From: Bacteroidia bacterium
Lineage (GTDB): Bacteria > Bacteroidota > Ignavibacteria > UBA10030
DNA: 64,000 nt
NCBI GenBank assembly: GCA_022180565.1
Contig: BQML01000002.1
Coordinates: forward strand, 181,888-245,887
Reading direction: 5' to 3'
In this document: positions 20,073-29,104 of the stretch, in pieces
Layout of the letters: each line of letters begins with the position of its first letter
Position numbering within the stretch: the stretch's first letter is position 1
Program-made: the position numbers and the translations under genes
The notes under the pieces: generated by a model
Databases searched by the model: none
Told to the model about the DNA's origin: nothing
Seen by the model: the letters and a program-made list of their open reading frames with translations, nothing else

Positions 20073-20807
20073 ATGGAGCGAAACAGACCCAAAGTCTACG
20101 CAGTCATTCCCGCGGCCGGCATGGGTACCCGCCTGGGCGGATCCACGGCAAAACAGTTTCTTCAGCTCGGCGAAGCCCCCGTCCTCGTTCACACCCTCAG
20201 GCGCTTTGAGGAGACTGCCATGGTGGATGAGGTGGGATTGGCCGTCCCGGAGAACGCGATTGCCGAGGCCGAGCAGCTGGTTGCGCGCTTCCGCCTGAAC
20301 AAAGTCAGCAAAATTGTTGCCGGGGGAGCTCAACGGCAGGACTCCGTGCACAACGTCCTGCGCCTGCTTCATCTTCGGGCTACCGACATCGTGCTCATTC
20401 ACGACGGCGTGAGGCCGTTCGTCACCCCCCGACTGATTACCCGGGTCATCGAAGAGTGCGCCCAGCACGAGGCTGCGGTTCCCGCAGTTCAACCCAAGGA
20501 TACTATTCGTCGCTCGAACGGTGGGGGGTTCTTCGACCAGACGCTGGACCGTGCGGCCCTTTGGCTGATTCAAACGCCCCAGGCCTTCCATGCCGGAATC
20601 CTGCTCAAAGCCTTTGAAAAGGCGATGAGGGACCGATTCTTTGCCACCGATGAAGCCGCGCTCGTTGAACGGATCGGGATCCGGGCGCGGATTGTTGAGG
20701 GAAGTTACGACAACATCAAGATCACGACGCGCGAAGACCTCGATCTCGGCGAGCGAATCCTCGCTCGCTGGGACGTGACCACCGATACCCCTGACGCTTG
20801 CATCTGA
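20073..20807 (+). CDS. ispD: 2-C-methyl-D-erythritol 4-phosphate cytidylyltransferase
   Basis: 244 residues. It makes CDP-methylerythritol from MEP and CTP, the third step of the non-mevalonate isoprenoid pathway. The N-terminal CTP-binding glycine-rich loop is PAAGMGTRLGGSTAKQF. HDGVRPFV and the conserved TPQAF are also present. It shows that isoprenoids are made by the MEP route, which would feed the prenyltransferase and reductase genes further along the window. The C-terminal 12 residues extend past the usual end. Confidence 0.96.
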   Translation: MERNRPKVYAVIPAAGMGTRLGGSTAKQFLQLGEAPVLVHTLRRFEETAMVDEVGLAVPENAIAEAEQLVARFRLNKVSKIVAGGAQRQDSVHNVLRLLHLRATDIVLIHDGVRPFVTPRLITRVIEECAQHEAAVPAVQPKDTIRRSNGGGFFDQTLDRAALWLIQTPQAFHAGILLKAFEKAMRDRFFATDEAALVERIGIRARIVEGSYDNIKITTREDLDLGERILARWDVTTDTPDACI

Positions 20808-20826
20808 ATGCGCCTCTGCGTACCAT
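20798..20826 (+). promoter_or_regulatory. Predicted promoter for plsY
   Basis: TTGCAT (20798-20803), a 17-base spacer, then TACCAT (20821-20826). It overlaps the end of ispD. The -10 is weaker than at the other predicted promoters, so this is tentative. Confidence 0.35.
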
Positions 20827-20869
20827 TAGAGAATAATCAAGCTCCCGGAGAAAGGATCCCTTTCCTCTT

Positions 20870-21541
20870 ATGATCAACCTGGCCATCGTTGTCGTCCTGA
20901 GCTATATCCTCGGCTCGATCCCGACATCCCTGATGCTGTCCAAGTGGTTGCACGGCTTCGATATTCGCACTCGGGGAAGCGGGAATGCCGGCGGCACCAA
21001 TGTGTTCAGGGTGCTCGGATGGAAGTCCGGAGTGTTTGTCATGGCTATCGATTTTGCGAAGGGTTTTGTCGCGACCGTCTTTATCGCGAGGTTGTTTTGG
21101 GATCCGGCGCTTCCGTTCTACAACCGCACACCGTTCGACGATTTTACGGTTATTCAAATCATCTGCGGCTCCGCGGCGATCATCGGCCATATCTGGACCG
21201 TGTTCGCGGGATTTCGGGGAGGCAAGGGCATCGCAACAGCAGCCGGCATGCTCCTCGGCGTGGCCCCCGTGGAATTCGGTATTTCCGCGGCCGTGTTCTT
21301 CATCGTGTTCATCGCCTACAAGTACGTGTCGCTGGGCTCCATCAGCGCCGCAGTGGCTTTCCCCGCAACCCTTTTTGTCCGCTATAACATCTTCGGTGAT
21401 CAGATCCACAGCTACAAGACGCTCATCATCTTCAGCCTCAGCGTGGCCATCCTCCTCCTGTATTCCCACCGCCAGAACATCCGGCGATTGATCGAAGGGA
21501 CAGAGAAGAGGATCCTCGGCGAGCGAAAAAAAGTCGAGTAG
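20870..21541 (+). CDS. plsY: Acyl-phosphate:glycerol-3-phosphate acyltransferase PlsY
   Basis: 223 residues, a multi-spanning inner-membrane enzyme. It puts the first acyl chain on glycerol 3-phosphate using acyl-phosphate. All family motifs are intact: RGSGNAGGTNVFRVLG (motif 1), GFRGGKGIATAAG (motif 2) and a C-terminal SHRQNIRRLIEGTE (motif 3). It is followed after 91 bases by gpsA, which makes its substrate. A second, more divergent PlsY lies on the other side of gpsA. Confidence 0.95.
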   Translation: MINLAIVVVLSYILGSIPTSLMLSKWLHGFDIRTRGSGNAGGTNVFRVLGWKSGVFVMAIDFAKGFVATVFIARLFWDPALPFYNRTPFDDFTVIQIICGSAAIIGHIWTVFAGFRGGKGIATAAGMLLGVAPVEFGISAAVFFIVFIAYKYVSLGSISAAVAFPATLFVRYNIFGDQIHSYKTLIIFSLSVAILLLYSHRQNIRRLIEGTEKRILGERKKVE

Positions 21542-21560
21542 TCGGATCCGACCGTGCACG

Positions 21561-21579
21561 CCGGCTCCGCGGGAGCCGG
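21561..21579. terminator. GC-rich hairpin between plsY and gpsA
   Basis: A perfect 8-base stem (CCGGCTCC / GGAGCCGG) with a 3-base loop. It is not followed by a T-run on either strand, so it is more likely an mRNA-stabilising or attenuating hairpin than a canonical terminator. Just upstream, 21542-21553 is a perfect 12-base palindrome centred on GGATCC. Confidence 0.35.
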
Positions 21580-21632
21580 AAACCCTCTGAAAACCTGCCG
21601 GAAGGAATCCGACAGGCAACCAATCATCTCTC

Positions 21633-22628
21633 ATGAAAGCGACCGTTCTCGGTGCAGGAAGCTGGGGAACGACCCTTGCCCTCGTTCTTCTGGAAAACGG
21701 GCATGATGTCAATCTCTGGACCTACAAGGCCGCCCAAGCCGAGGTGATGCGTACAAAGCGTGAAAACCCCGATTTCCTCCCCGGCATCTTTCTCCCTCCC
21801 CAACTTGATATCCTTAGTGATGTCGAAAAGGCCTGCTATCAGAGAGATATGATCGTTGCCGCCGTGCCTTCCCAGTTTCTCAGGGCTGTGGTTGAACGCA
21901 TCGCCGACCTCGATCTTGAGAAAACAATCGTGTGCAACGTGGCAAAAGGCATTGAGAACGACACCTTGATGACGATGTCCGAGGTGCTTCTTGATGTGCT
22001 GAAGCATGAAAAAAAAGAAAACGTTGCAATCCTCTCGGGGCCCAGCCATGCGGAGGAAGTGAGCCGCAAGATTCCGACCGCGATCGTTTCGGCCGCTTAC
22101 CGTGCGCGCACGGCCAAAATCGTCCAGGATGCGTTCATGACGCCGTACTTCAGGGTCTATGTGAACGAGGATATTCGGGGAGTGGAATTGGGAGGCGCGA
22201 TCAAGAACGTGATTGCCATCGGGGCAGGGATCTCCGACGGAGCAGGATTCGGCGACAATACCAAGGCCGCGATTATGACACGCGGGATTTACGAGATCAC
22301 CCGTCTCGGAGTGAAGATGGGCGCGCAGCCGCGTACGTTCGCCGGGCTCTCTGGCATCGGAGACCTCATCGTTACCTGCATGAGCCGGCACAGCAGAAAC
22401 CGCTATGTGGGCGAGCAAATCGGAAAGGGGAGACCATTGGAAAGCATTCTGAAGGAAATGCTTATGGTGGCAGAAGGTGTGGCCTCAACAAGATCGGTGC
22501 GCGCCTTGGCGAAGAAACATCGCGTCGAAATGCCGATTGTCGACGCTGTGTACGAAATGCTCTACGAAGGGAAAGATCCCCACAAGGCGACCGCAGAACT
22601 CATGACCAGAGACGCAAAAGGGGAATAA
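21633..22628 (+). CDS. gpsA: Glycerol-3-phosphate dehydrogenase [NAD(P)+]
   Basis: 331 residues. It reduces dihydroxyacetone phosphate to sn-glycerol 3-phosphate, the backbone of bacterial phospholipids. The N-terminal NAD(P)-binding loop is LGAGSWGTTLA. The catalytic lysine region is LGGAIKNVIAIGAGI and the substrate-binding stretch is SRHSRNR. It is flanked on both sides by acyltransferases of the PlsY family, forming a phospholipid-initiation cluster. The ATG has only a weak Shine-Dalgarno. Confidence 0.98.
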   Translation: MKATVLGAGSWGTTLALVLLENGHDVNLWTYKAAQAEVMRTKRENPDFLPGIFLPPQLDILSDVEKACYQRDMIVAAVPSQFLRAVVERIADLDLEKTIVCNVAKGIENDTLMTMSEVLLDVLKHEKKENVAILSGPSHAEEVSRKIPTAIVSAAYRARTAKIVQDAFMTPYFRVYVNEDIRGVELGGAIKNVIAIGAGISDGAGFGDNTKAAIMTRGIYEITRLGVKMGAQPRTFAGLSGIGDLIVTCMSRHSRNRYVGEQIGKGRPLESILKEMLMVAEGVASTRSVRALAKKHRVEMPIVDAVYEMLYEGKDPHKATAELMTRDAKGE

Positions 22629-22670
22629 TCCCCCGGATCCGGGTTCTTCCCAACCTCTCTCCTCTGCCTC

Positions 22671-22699
22671 TTGATTCTCCTCCCTCTTTTCTGTAATTT
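22671..22699 (+). promoter_or_regulatory. Predicted promoter for the plsY2-htrA-purB run
   Basis: TTGATT (22671-22676), 17-base spacer, TAATTT (22694-22699), in the 95-base gap after gpsA. Transcription would begin near 22706, some 18 bases before the TTG start of the second PlsY. The gap also holds the palindrome CCCGGATCCGGG at 22632-22643. Confidence 0.45.
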
Positions 22700-22723
22700 T
22701 TTGCAATTATTGCGTATTTCACC

Positions 22724-23383
22724 TTGCCCTTTCCCCTCGTTCTCGGCCTCCTTGGGGGATACCTCATAGGATCAGTCCCCATCGGTTATGTCCTTGTCCG
22801 ATGGCGCTCGAGGGTGGACCTTCGCTCCGCCGGGAGCGGAAACGTGGGGGCATTGAATGCAGGAGTGGTGACGGGATCGAAGGGAATGGGAATCCTCGTG
22901 GGTGTGCTTGATGGCGTAAAGGGGGCAGTTGCCGTCTGGGCCGCAGGGTTTCTGGGGAATGATTTTTGGGTTACCGCCGCTGCTCTGCTCGGATCCGTTC
23001 TTGGGCATAACTACCCTGTATGGCTCAGATTCAAAGGGGGGCGAGGACTTGCCACTGCCTGCGGCGGTTTGTTCCTCATCGGGCTGGCGTACACGATTGT
23101 CTGGTGCACACTCTGGACCGTCCTGAAGGCGACGAAACAAACGATCCTGGCGGCGAATCTTCTGGCGACTTTGGCTACCCCGATTGTTCTCTTTCTGTTA
23201 CCCGCACACTCGGTTGGGGTGGTCATGACTTCGCACGCGACAGCGGCGGAATTCAGGATTCTTGCGGTCTGTTTGAGCGCGCTGTTATATCTTCGCCACC
23301 ATGAAGGATGGCAGGAGCTGGCGCGACCTCGTTCTGAAGAACCAACGTCGGGCCCGTCCACCGACAAGGAGCGAACGCTATGA
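22724..23383 (+). CDS. Divergent PlsY-like glycerol-3-phosphate acyltransferase (second copy)
   Basis: 219 residues, multi-spanning membrane protein of the PlsY family. Motif 1 is AGSGNVGALNAG instead of the usual SGN-x-G-x-TN-x-x-R, so the Thr and the Arg are replaced. Motif 2 is RFKGGRGLATACGG, with Arg in place of the second Lys. It keeps the overall topology but may use another acyl donor or acceptor. TTG start. Its last four bases overlap the start of the HtrA gene (ATGA), giving tight translational coupling with that protease. Confidence 0.82.
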   Translation: MPFPLVLGLLGGYLIGSVPIGYVLVRWRSRVDLRSAGSGNVGALNAGVVTGSKGMGILVGVLDGVKGAVAVWAAGFLGNDFWVTAAALLGSVLGHNYPVWLRFKGGRGLATACGGLFLIGLAYTIVWCTLWTVLKATKQTILAANLLATLATPIVLFLLPAHSVGVVMTSHATAAEFRILAVCLSALLYLRHHEGWQELARPRSEEPTSGPSTDKERTL

Positions 23384-24585
23384 GCGGACAAATTTTGCGC
23401 GGTGTTGTGATCCTCTTGATTCCTCTCCTGGTGGGGATGGGGCTCGGATACTCCATCCGGCCGGCTCTCCCCGCCCCCGTCGACGATGCGGCAACATTCG
23501 ACGAGGCATTCCCGGCAGCACGAAAAGAGAACGAAAAGCCGCAGGACGTCGGACCTGCCCTCTCCGCGTCACGCCAGAACGCGATCACGCGGGCCGTGGC
23601 GAAAGTCAGCCCCGCCGTAGTTGGCATCAATGTGATCGAGATCAGGGAGTATAGAGACCCGTTCTATCGGTTCTTCGGTGACGACCCATGGATGCGCCGG
23701 TTCTTCGGCGACCGGTCCTACCGCCAGCAGGTGAAGGGGCTCGGATCCGGTTTCATCATCTCGCCCGACGGATATATCGTGACCAACGATCACGTAGCAG
23801 GCAACGCTACCGAGATCACCGTGACGCTCACGAGCGGAGAAAAGATGGACGCGAGACTGGTCGGAACCGATCCCGTCAGCGACATCGCTCTCCTGAAAGT
23901 GGATGGCAACAATCTTCCCTCCCTGAGCCTCGGGAATTCCGATGATATCCTCATCGGTGAATGGGCCATCGCGTTCGGAAACCCGTTCGGCCTCTTTGAA
24001 ATCAACGACAAGCCGACGGTTACCGTGGGTGTCGTCAGCTCCACAGGAATGAACCTCGGCCGCGTCGAGAACAAGTTCTATCGCGACATGATCGAGACGG
24101 ATGCGGCCATCAACGGCGGAAACAGCGGAGGCCCGCTGGTCAACAGTATGGGTGAGGTCATCGGCATGAACACGCTGATCTTCACAGGCGGACAGAGCAC
24201 GACGTTCGTCGGATACGGCTTTGCTATCCCGATCAACAAGGTCAAACGCGTCGTGGCCGAGTTGAAGCGCAGCGGCCAGGTGACGCGCGACGGCTGGCAC
24301 GGATTTGACTTCCAATCGGTCGATGCGCGCATCGCCCGGTACTTCGGGCTTCAGCGTGCCGAAGGTGTGATTGTGAGCGACGTGGAACGAAACGGCCCCG
24401 CCGCGAAAGGGGGATTGAGAGTGGGAGATATCATCACGGAAGTAAACGGGCAGAAAATCTCATCCGAAGACGACCTCTACGTCCTCCTGAGCGACTCCCG
24501 GCCCGGCGAAACGCTCGCCATGAAGGTGTATCGCGACCGGGCCATCACAAGTATAACGATAACCCTCGGTCGAAAACCGTCGTGA
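23380..24585 (+). CDS. HtrA/DegP-type periplasmic serine protease
   Basis: 401 residues. An N-terminal hydrophobic segment (about 7-26; signal anchor or signal peptide) is followed by a trypsin-like domain with the complete triad: H138 in TNDHV, D168 in SDIALLK and S249 in GNSGGPL. One PDZ domain (about 310-400) ends the protein. DegP proper has two PDZ domains, so this is closer to DegS or to the short HtrAs of non-proteobacteria. The likely role is envelope protein quality control. The stop overlaps the purB GTG by four bases. Confidence 0.95.
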   Translation: MSGQILRGVVILLIPLLVGMGLGYSIRPALPAPVDDAATFDEAFPAARKENEKPQDVGPALSASRQNAITRAVAKVSPAVVGINVIEIREYRDPFYRFFGDDPWMRRFFGDRSYRQQVKGLGSGFIISPDGYIVTNDHVAGNATEITVTLTSGEKMDARLVGTDPVSDIALLKVDGNNLPSLSLGNSDDILIGEWAIAFGNPFGLFEINDKPTVTVGVVSSTGMNLGRVENKFYRDMIETDAAINGGNSGGPLVNSMGEVIGMNTLIFTGGQSTTFVGYGFAIPINKVKRVVAELKRSGQVTRDGWHGFDFQSVDARIARYFGLQRAEGVIVSDVERNGPAAKGGLRVGDIITEVNGQKISSEDDLYVLLSDSRPGETLAMKVYRDRAITSITITLGRKPS

Positions 24586-25895
24586 TCGCACGCTACACAC
24601 GTCCCCGCATGGGGAGCATATGGGAAGAGGAGAACAAGTTCCGGCTCTGGCTGGAGATCGAACTCCTTGCGTGCGAGGCGCAGGCCTCCATCGGGGTGAT
24701 TCCCGCGGACGTGGCGCAAACAATCCGTCGGAAGGCGTCGTTTGATGTTGCACGGATCGGGGAGATCGAACGGGAAGTGAAGCATGATGTGATCGCGTTT
24801 CTGACCAATGTTGGAGAAACCGTCGGCCCCGAATCCCGGTTCATCCATCTGGGGATGACCTCGTCCGACGTGCTCGATACCGCTTTGGCGGTTCAGATGA
24901 AACAATCGGCGGATCTGATTCTGGAGGATTTGGAAGAACTGAGGAAGCTCCTTGCCAGGCGAGCCGTCGAGCACAAGCACACGGTTATGGTCGGACGGAC
25001 TCACGGAATCCACGCCGAGCCCGTGACGCTCGGACTGAAATTTGCCCTCTGGTACGCCGAGACGGAACGAAATATCGCCAGAATGCATGCGGCGAGGGAA
25101 ACGATCTCCGTGGGGCAGATTTCCGGTGCTGTCGGTACGTACGCGCACATCGATCCTTCCGTCGAAGAGTTTGTCTGCACAAGGCTTGGCCTGAAACCCG
25201 CGCCCGTTTCCACCCAGGTCCTCCAGCGCGACCGGCATGCGGAGTACATGGCAACGCTTGCCGTCATCGGTGCCTCTCTGGAGAAATTCGCAACCGAAAT
25301 CAGGCATTTGCAGAAGACCGAAGTCCTCGAGGTCGAAGAGTATTTTTCGAGGGGGCAGAAGGGTTCCTCAGCTATGCCGCATAAGCGAAATCCAATCACG
25401 TGCGAGCGGATTGCCGGCTTGGCGCGGGTCTTGCGGGGTAACGCGATGGCAGCCCTGGAAAACGTGGCGCTCTGGCACGAACGCGACATTACTCATTCGT
25501 CCGTCGAACGCATTGTCATTCCCGACAGCTGCATTCTTCTGGATTACATGCTGGCGCAGTTCACCGATGTCCTCTCCCACCTGATCGTTTATCCGGAGAA
25601 CATGCTGAAGAATCTGGAGCGCACCAAAGGACTGATCTTTTCCCAGTCGGTCCTCTTGGCCTTGACAAAAAAAGGCATGAAGCGGGAGGATGCCTACAGG
25701 ATCGTACAAAAACACGCAATGAACGTGTGGGAGGATGGGAAGAAGGAATTTGAGAAGTTGATCCGTGACGATGAGGAGATACGGAACGTCCTGCAGGAAA
25801 AGGATCTGGAGGAGATCTTCGATCTGAAGAAGAATGTGAGACACGTGGATGCTGTGTTCGAACGATTGGGGCTGGAGGCGGAAACAAAAAAGTAG
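24582..25895 (+). CDS. purB: Adenylosuccinate lyase
   Basis: 437 residues. It acts twice in purine synthesis, releasing fumarate from SAICAR and from adenylosuccinate. The fumarase/aspartase-superfamily signature SSAMPHKRNP is present, as are GRTHGIHAEP and the TSSDVLDTA motif. GTG start within the stop of the HtrA gene (4-base overlap), so the two are co-translated despite unrelated functions. Confidence 0.98.
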   Translation: MIARYTRPRMGSIWEEENKFRLWLEIELLACEAQASIGVIPADVAQTIRRKASFDVARIGEIEREVKHDVIAFLTNVGETVGPESRFIHLGMTSSDVLDTALAVQMKQSADLILEDLEELRKLLARRAVEHKHTVMVGRTHGIHAEPVTLGLKFALWYAETERNIARMHAARETISVGQISGAVGTYAHIDPSVEEFVCTRLGLKPAPVSTQVLQRDRHAEYMATLAVIGASLEKFATEIRHLQKTEVLEVEEYFSRGQKGSSAMPHKRNPITCERIAGLARVLRGNAMAALENVALWHERDITHSSVERIVIPDSCILLDYMLAQFTDVLSHLIVYPENMLKNLERTKGLIFSQSVLLALTKKGMKREDAYRIVQKHAMNVWEDGKKEFEKLIRDDEEIRNVLQEKDLEEIFDLKKNVRHVDAVFERLGLEAETKK

Positions 25896-25907
25896 GAACA
25901 CGAAAAA

Positions 25908-25960
25908 GACCGGGGAAGGACAGGTCGATACGGCGTCCTTGTTTCGTCGTTCCCGTGGTC
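25908..25960. repeat. Compound stem-loop between purB and the aldehyde dehydrogenase gene
   Basis: Nested complementary segments: an inner AAGGAC/GTCCTT pair (25916-25921 with 25935-25940) and an imperfect outer pair GACCGGGGAA / TTCCCGTGGTC with one bulge. There is no T-run. It could be an attenuator or transcript-end structure. The remainder of the 106-base gap shows no clear promoter. Confidence 0.3.
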
Positions 25961-26001
25961 CCTCCTCAGACATATGAAGGGGCAAGCGAAAGAAAGAGAG
26001 C

Positions 26002-27489
26002 ATGATCATGTCCACAAGTTACAAGAATTTCATCGGCAGGCAGGTTGATGCAAAATCAGGAAAGACATTCGAAAACCGAAATCCTGCCAACTGGGACGAG
26101 GTCCTCAGCACGTTTCCCATGTCTTCGAAGGAAGACGTGGATGACGCGGTGCGCGCCGCGCGGAAGGCGTTCGAAAAATGGCGGCTCGTACCCGCTCCTG
26201 CACGCGGTGATATTCTTCGCAGGGTCGGCGATCTCCTGACCGCGCGCAAGGAAGACCTTGCAAGAACCATGACCCGCGAAATGGGAAAGGTCCTTCTGGA
26301 GACGCGCGGCGACGTTCAGGAAGGCATCGACACGGCGTACTACGCGGCCGCCGAGGGGCGGAGGTTGTTCGGCCGCACCGTTCCATCAGAATTGCCCAAC
26401 AAGTTCAACATGGCCATCCGCGTTCCCGTCGGCGTCGCCGGCATCATCACGCCGTGGAACTTCCCCATGGCCATACCGACCTGGAAAATCTTCCCGGCCC
26501 TTGTGTGCGGAAACACCGTGGTGTTCAAACCGGCATCGGACACACCCGAGACAGCCGCGAAGCTCGTGGAGATTCTGGTCGAAGCCGGAGTTCCCGATGG
26601 AGTTGTGAACATTGTTCACGGCGGAGGTTCCCAGGTCGGCATGGCCATCGTGGATCATCCCGACATCGACCTGATCAGCTTTACAGGATCAACGGGGGTC
26701 GGAAAAAAAATCTCTGAGGTCGCGGCAAAGACCCTGAAGCGGGTTTCGCTCGAGCTGGGGGGAAAGAACGCGCAGATTGTCATGGATGATGCCCGCCTGG
26801 ACCTGGCGCTCGACGGCGTGCTGTGGGGCGCGTTCGGCACGACCGGTCAGCGATGCACCGCCACCAGCCGACTGATCGTTCAGGAAAAGGCGTATGACAA
26901 ATTCCTCTCCATGCTGATCGATCGGACCCGGAAACTCAGACTTGGAGACGGTCTTCGGCAGGAAACGGAAGTGGGTCCGCTTGTGAACCAAGGCCAGCTG
27001 GAGACTGTCGACCGGTACGTGAAAATCGGCACTGAGGAGGGTGCCACGGTGCTTACGGGGGGCAAGCGGGCCGCAGGGGACGGCTTGTCCAAAGGCTGGT
27101 TCTATGAGCCTACGATTCTGGGTGAGGTAACATCCTCCATGCGCGTCGCCACGGAGGAGATCTTCGGCCCCGTTCTCGCAGTCATTCGTGTGAAAAACAT
27201 CACCGAAGCGATTGAGGTGGCAAATTCGACGAAATACGGCCTTTCTTCGGCCGTTTATACGCAGGATATCAATAATGCCTACCAGGCTATTCGTGATATT
27301 CGGGCCGGAATTACGTACATTAATGCACCAACCATCGGAGCGGAAGCCCACATGCCGTTCGGAGGCGTCAAGGAGACCGGAAACGGCCACCGAGAAGGAG
27401 GATGGACGGTTTACGAGTTCTATTCGGAATGGAAGACCGTCTACGTGGACTACAGCGGAAAACTCCAGAGAGCTCAAATAGATACATAG
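26002..27489 (+). CDS. NAD-dependent aldehyde dehydrogenase, probably alpha-aminoadipate semialdehyde dehydrogenase
   Basis: 495 residues, a full-length ALDH. The catalytic glutamate is in SLELGGKN, the nucleophilic cysteine in TTGQRCTATSR, the cofactor-binding stretch is TGSTGVGKK, and [10 protein letters not shown] is conserved. The sequence alone gives only the superfamily. The next gene is an L-lysine 6-transaminase, whose product (2-aminoadipate 6-semialdehyde) is the expected substrate, so lysine degradation is the best inference. Two ATGs (26002 and 26008) are possible; AGAGAG lies just upstream. Confidence 0.85.
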   Translation: MIMSTSYKNFIGRQVDAKSGKTFENRNPANWDEVLSTFPMSSKEDVDDAVRAARKAFEKWRLVPAPARGDILRRVGDLLTARKEDLARTMTREMGKVLLETRGDVQEGIDTAYYAAAEGRRLFGRTVPSELPNKFNMAIRVPVGVAGIITPWNFPMAIPTWKIFPALVCGNTVVFKPASDTPETAAKLVEILVEAGVPDGVVNIVHGGGSQVGMAIVDHPDIDLISFTGSTGVGKKISEVAAKTLKRVSLELGGKNAQIVMDDARLDLALDGVLWGAFGTTGQRCTATSRLIVQEKAYDKFLSMLIDRTRKLRLGDGLRQETEVGPLVNQGQLETVDRYVKIGTEEGATVLTGGKRAAGDGLSKGWFYEPTILGEVTSSMRVATEEIFGPVLAVIRVKNITEAIEVANSTKYGLSSAVYTQDINNAYQAIRDIRAGITYINAPTIGAEAHMPFGGVKETGNGHREGGWTVYEFYSEWKTVYVDYSGKLQRAQIDT

Positions 27490-27679
27490 GAGCTCTCAAT
27501 TCCGAACTGCCGGGTGTCACCGGTTGGTCGGCCCAATTGACAATCCCTCTATGACCGGACGCGTTATTTTCGTCATACAATTCTTTGAACACCAGGAATT
27601 CTTTTGAGGATGGCGTTGCGAGAACTCTGTATCCTCACAACGTTCATGTTTCACTCATCCTTGAAAGAAGAGGTGTTCC

Positions 27680-29104
27680 ATGTCCGGCAATATCCTTGAT
27701 CTCCGCAGCGCGGACAAGACCGCTCCGAAGAAGAAGAACGGCTCCGCGTCTTTGACCAAGCCCACAACGGGAAGCCCCGTCAAGGTCCTCCCGACCGAAG
27801 TCCATTCCACGCTGTCGAAGCACATGCTGATCGACGGCTTTGATCTGGTCGTCGATCTCAAACGCTCTCAGGGCTCCTATCTCTACGATTCGCGCTACAA
27901 CAAGCGATACCTCGATTTCTTCACGTTTTTTGCTTCGGGTGCCGTCGGTATCAACCACCCCAAGCTGACCGAACCGGCGTTCCTGGAAAAACTGGCGTTC
28001 GTCGGTGTCAACAAGCCCTCGAACTCGGACGCGTACACCGTGGAGATGGCGGAATTCGTCGAGACCTTCGCACGTATTGCCATGCCCGAGTACCTGCCCT
28101 ACGTGTTCTTCGTTGACGGCGGAGCGCTTGCAGTGGAGAACGCGCTCAAGACGGCGTTCGACTGGAAGGTGCGGAAGAATTTTGTAAAGGGGTACACGGA
28201 AGAACGCGGCTCGCAAGTGATTCATTTCCGCAAGGCATTCCATGGCCGCTCCGGCTACACGCTGTCGCTGACGAATACGGATCCGACCAAGACGAACTAC
28301 TTCCCGAAGTTCAAGTGGCCGCGCATTCACAATCCGGCGATGAAGTTTCCCCAGAATGCGAAGAATCAGGAAGAAGTTCGGAAGGAAGAGACAATTGCAA
28401 TTCAGCAGATCAAACAGGCGATCATCAATAATCCCGATGATATCGCAGCCCTGATTATCGAACCCATCCAGGGCGAAGGCGGGGACAATCACTTCCGCAA
28501 GGAATTTTTCCAGGAACTCAGGACCATCTGCGACGAGAACGAGATCCTGCTGATCTTCGATGAGGTGCAGACGGGTGTCGGCCTGACCGGCAGGATGTGG
28601 GCCCACGAGTACTTTGTGAAGCCTGATATGGTCGCTTTCGGCAAGAAAACCCAGGTGTGTGGCTTCATGTGTAGTACGCGCATCGACGATGTGATGGACA
28701 ACGTGTTTCACAAACCGAGCCGGATTAACTCGACGTTCGGAGGAAATCTCGTGGACATGGTGAGGTTTGCGAGGGTCTTGGAGGTGATTCAAGAGGAACG
28801 GCTCGTCGAGAATGCAGCGGTCGTCGGGGAGCACTTGCTTGAAGCTCTGAAAACGCTCGAGGCAGAGTTCCCCATGCTGATCAGCAATGCGCGGGGACGG
28901 GGGCTCTTCTGCGCCATGGATCTCGATACGGCCCAAAATAGGGATCAGCTGAGGAGCAAGGCGTATGAGGAAGGTCTCATTTTGATCGGATGCGGCGACC
29001 GATCGATCAGATTCCGTCCGCCCCTGAACCTGAAGAAGTCCGAGGTCGACGAGGGTGTCGGGATCATCCGCAAGGCCTTGAAGGAGATCGCATCAGGCGA
29101 GTAA
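27680..29104 (+). CDS. lat: L-lysine 6-transaminase
   Basis: 474 residues, a PLP-dependent class III aminotransferase. It moves the epsilon-amino group of lysine to 2-oxoglutarate. The close match to the mycobacterial/actinobacterial lysine aminotransferase type is visible in NKPSNSDAYTVEMAEFVETFAR, broken here as NKPSNSD and VETFAR, together with FHGRSGYTLSLTNT. DEVQTGVGLTG and the PLP-lysine region FGKKTQVCG are also present. ATG behind GAAGAGG. The N-terminal 35 residues are an extra low-complexity stretch rich in K, P and T. A 190-base gap precedes it; nadE begins directly at its stop. Confidence 0.94.
   Translation: MSGNILDLRSADKTAPKKKNGSASLTKPTTGSPVKVLPTEVHSTLSKHMLIDGFDLVVDLKRSQGSYLYDSRYNKRYLDFFTFFASGAVGINHPKLTEPAFLEKLAFVGVNKPSNSDAYTVEMAEFVETFARIAMPEYLPYVFFVDGGALAVENALKTAFDWKVRKNFVKGYTEERGSQVIHFRKAFHGRSGYTLSLTNTDPTKTNYFPKFKWPRIHNPAMKFPQNAKNQEEVRKEETIAIQQIKQAIINNPDDIAALIIEPIQGEGGDNHFRKEFFQELRTICDENEILLIFDEVQTGVGLTGRMWAHEYFVKPDMVAFGKKTQVCGFMCSTRIDDVMDNVFHKPSRINSTFGGNLVDMVRFARVLEVIQEERLVENAAVVGEHLLEALKTLEAEFPMLISNARGRGLFCAMDLDTAQNRDQLRSKAYEEGLILIGCGDRSIRFRPPLNLKKSEVDEGVGIIRKALKEIASGE

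Noticed and set aside
27537-27570. TTGACA followed by TTATTTT before lat as a promoter
   Set aside because: The spacer would be 21 bases or more, outside the usual range, and the other promoters in this window all use 17.
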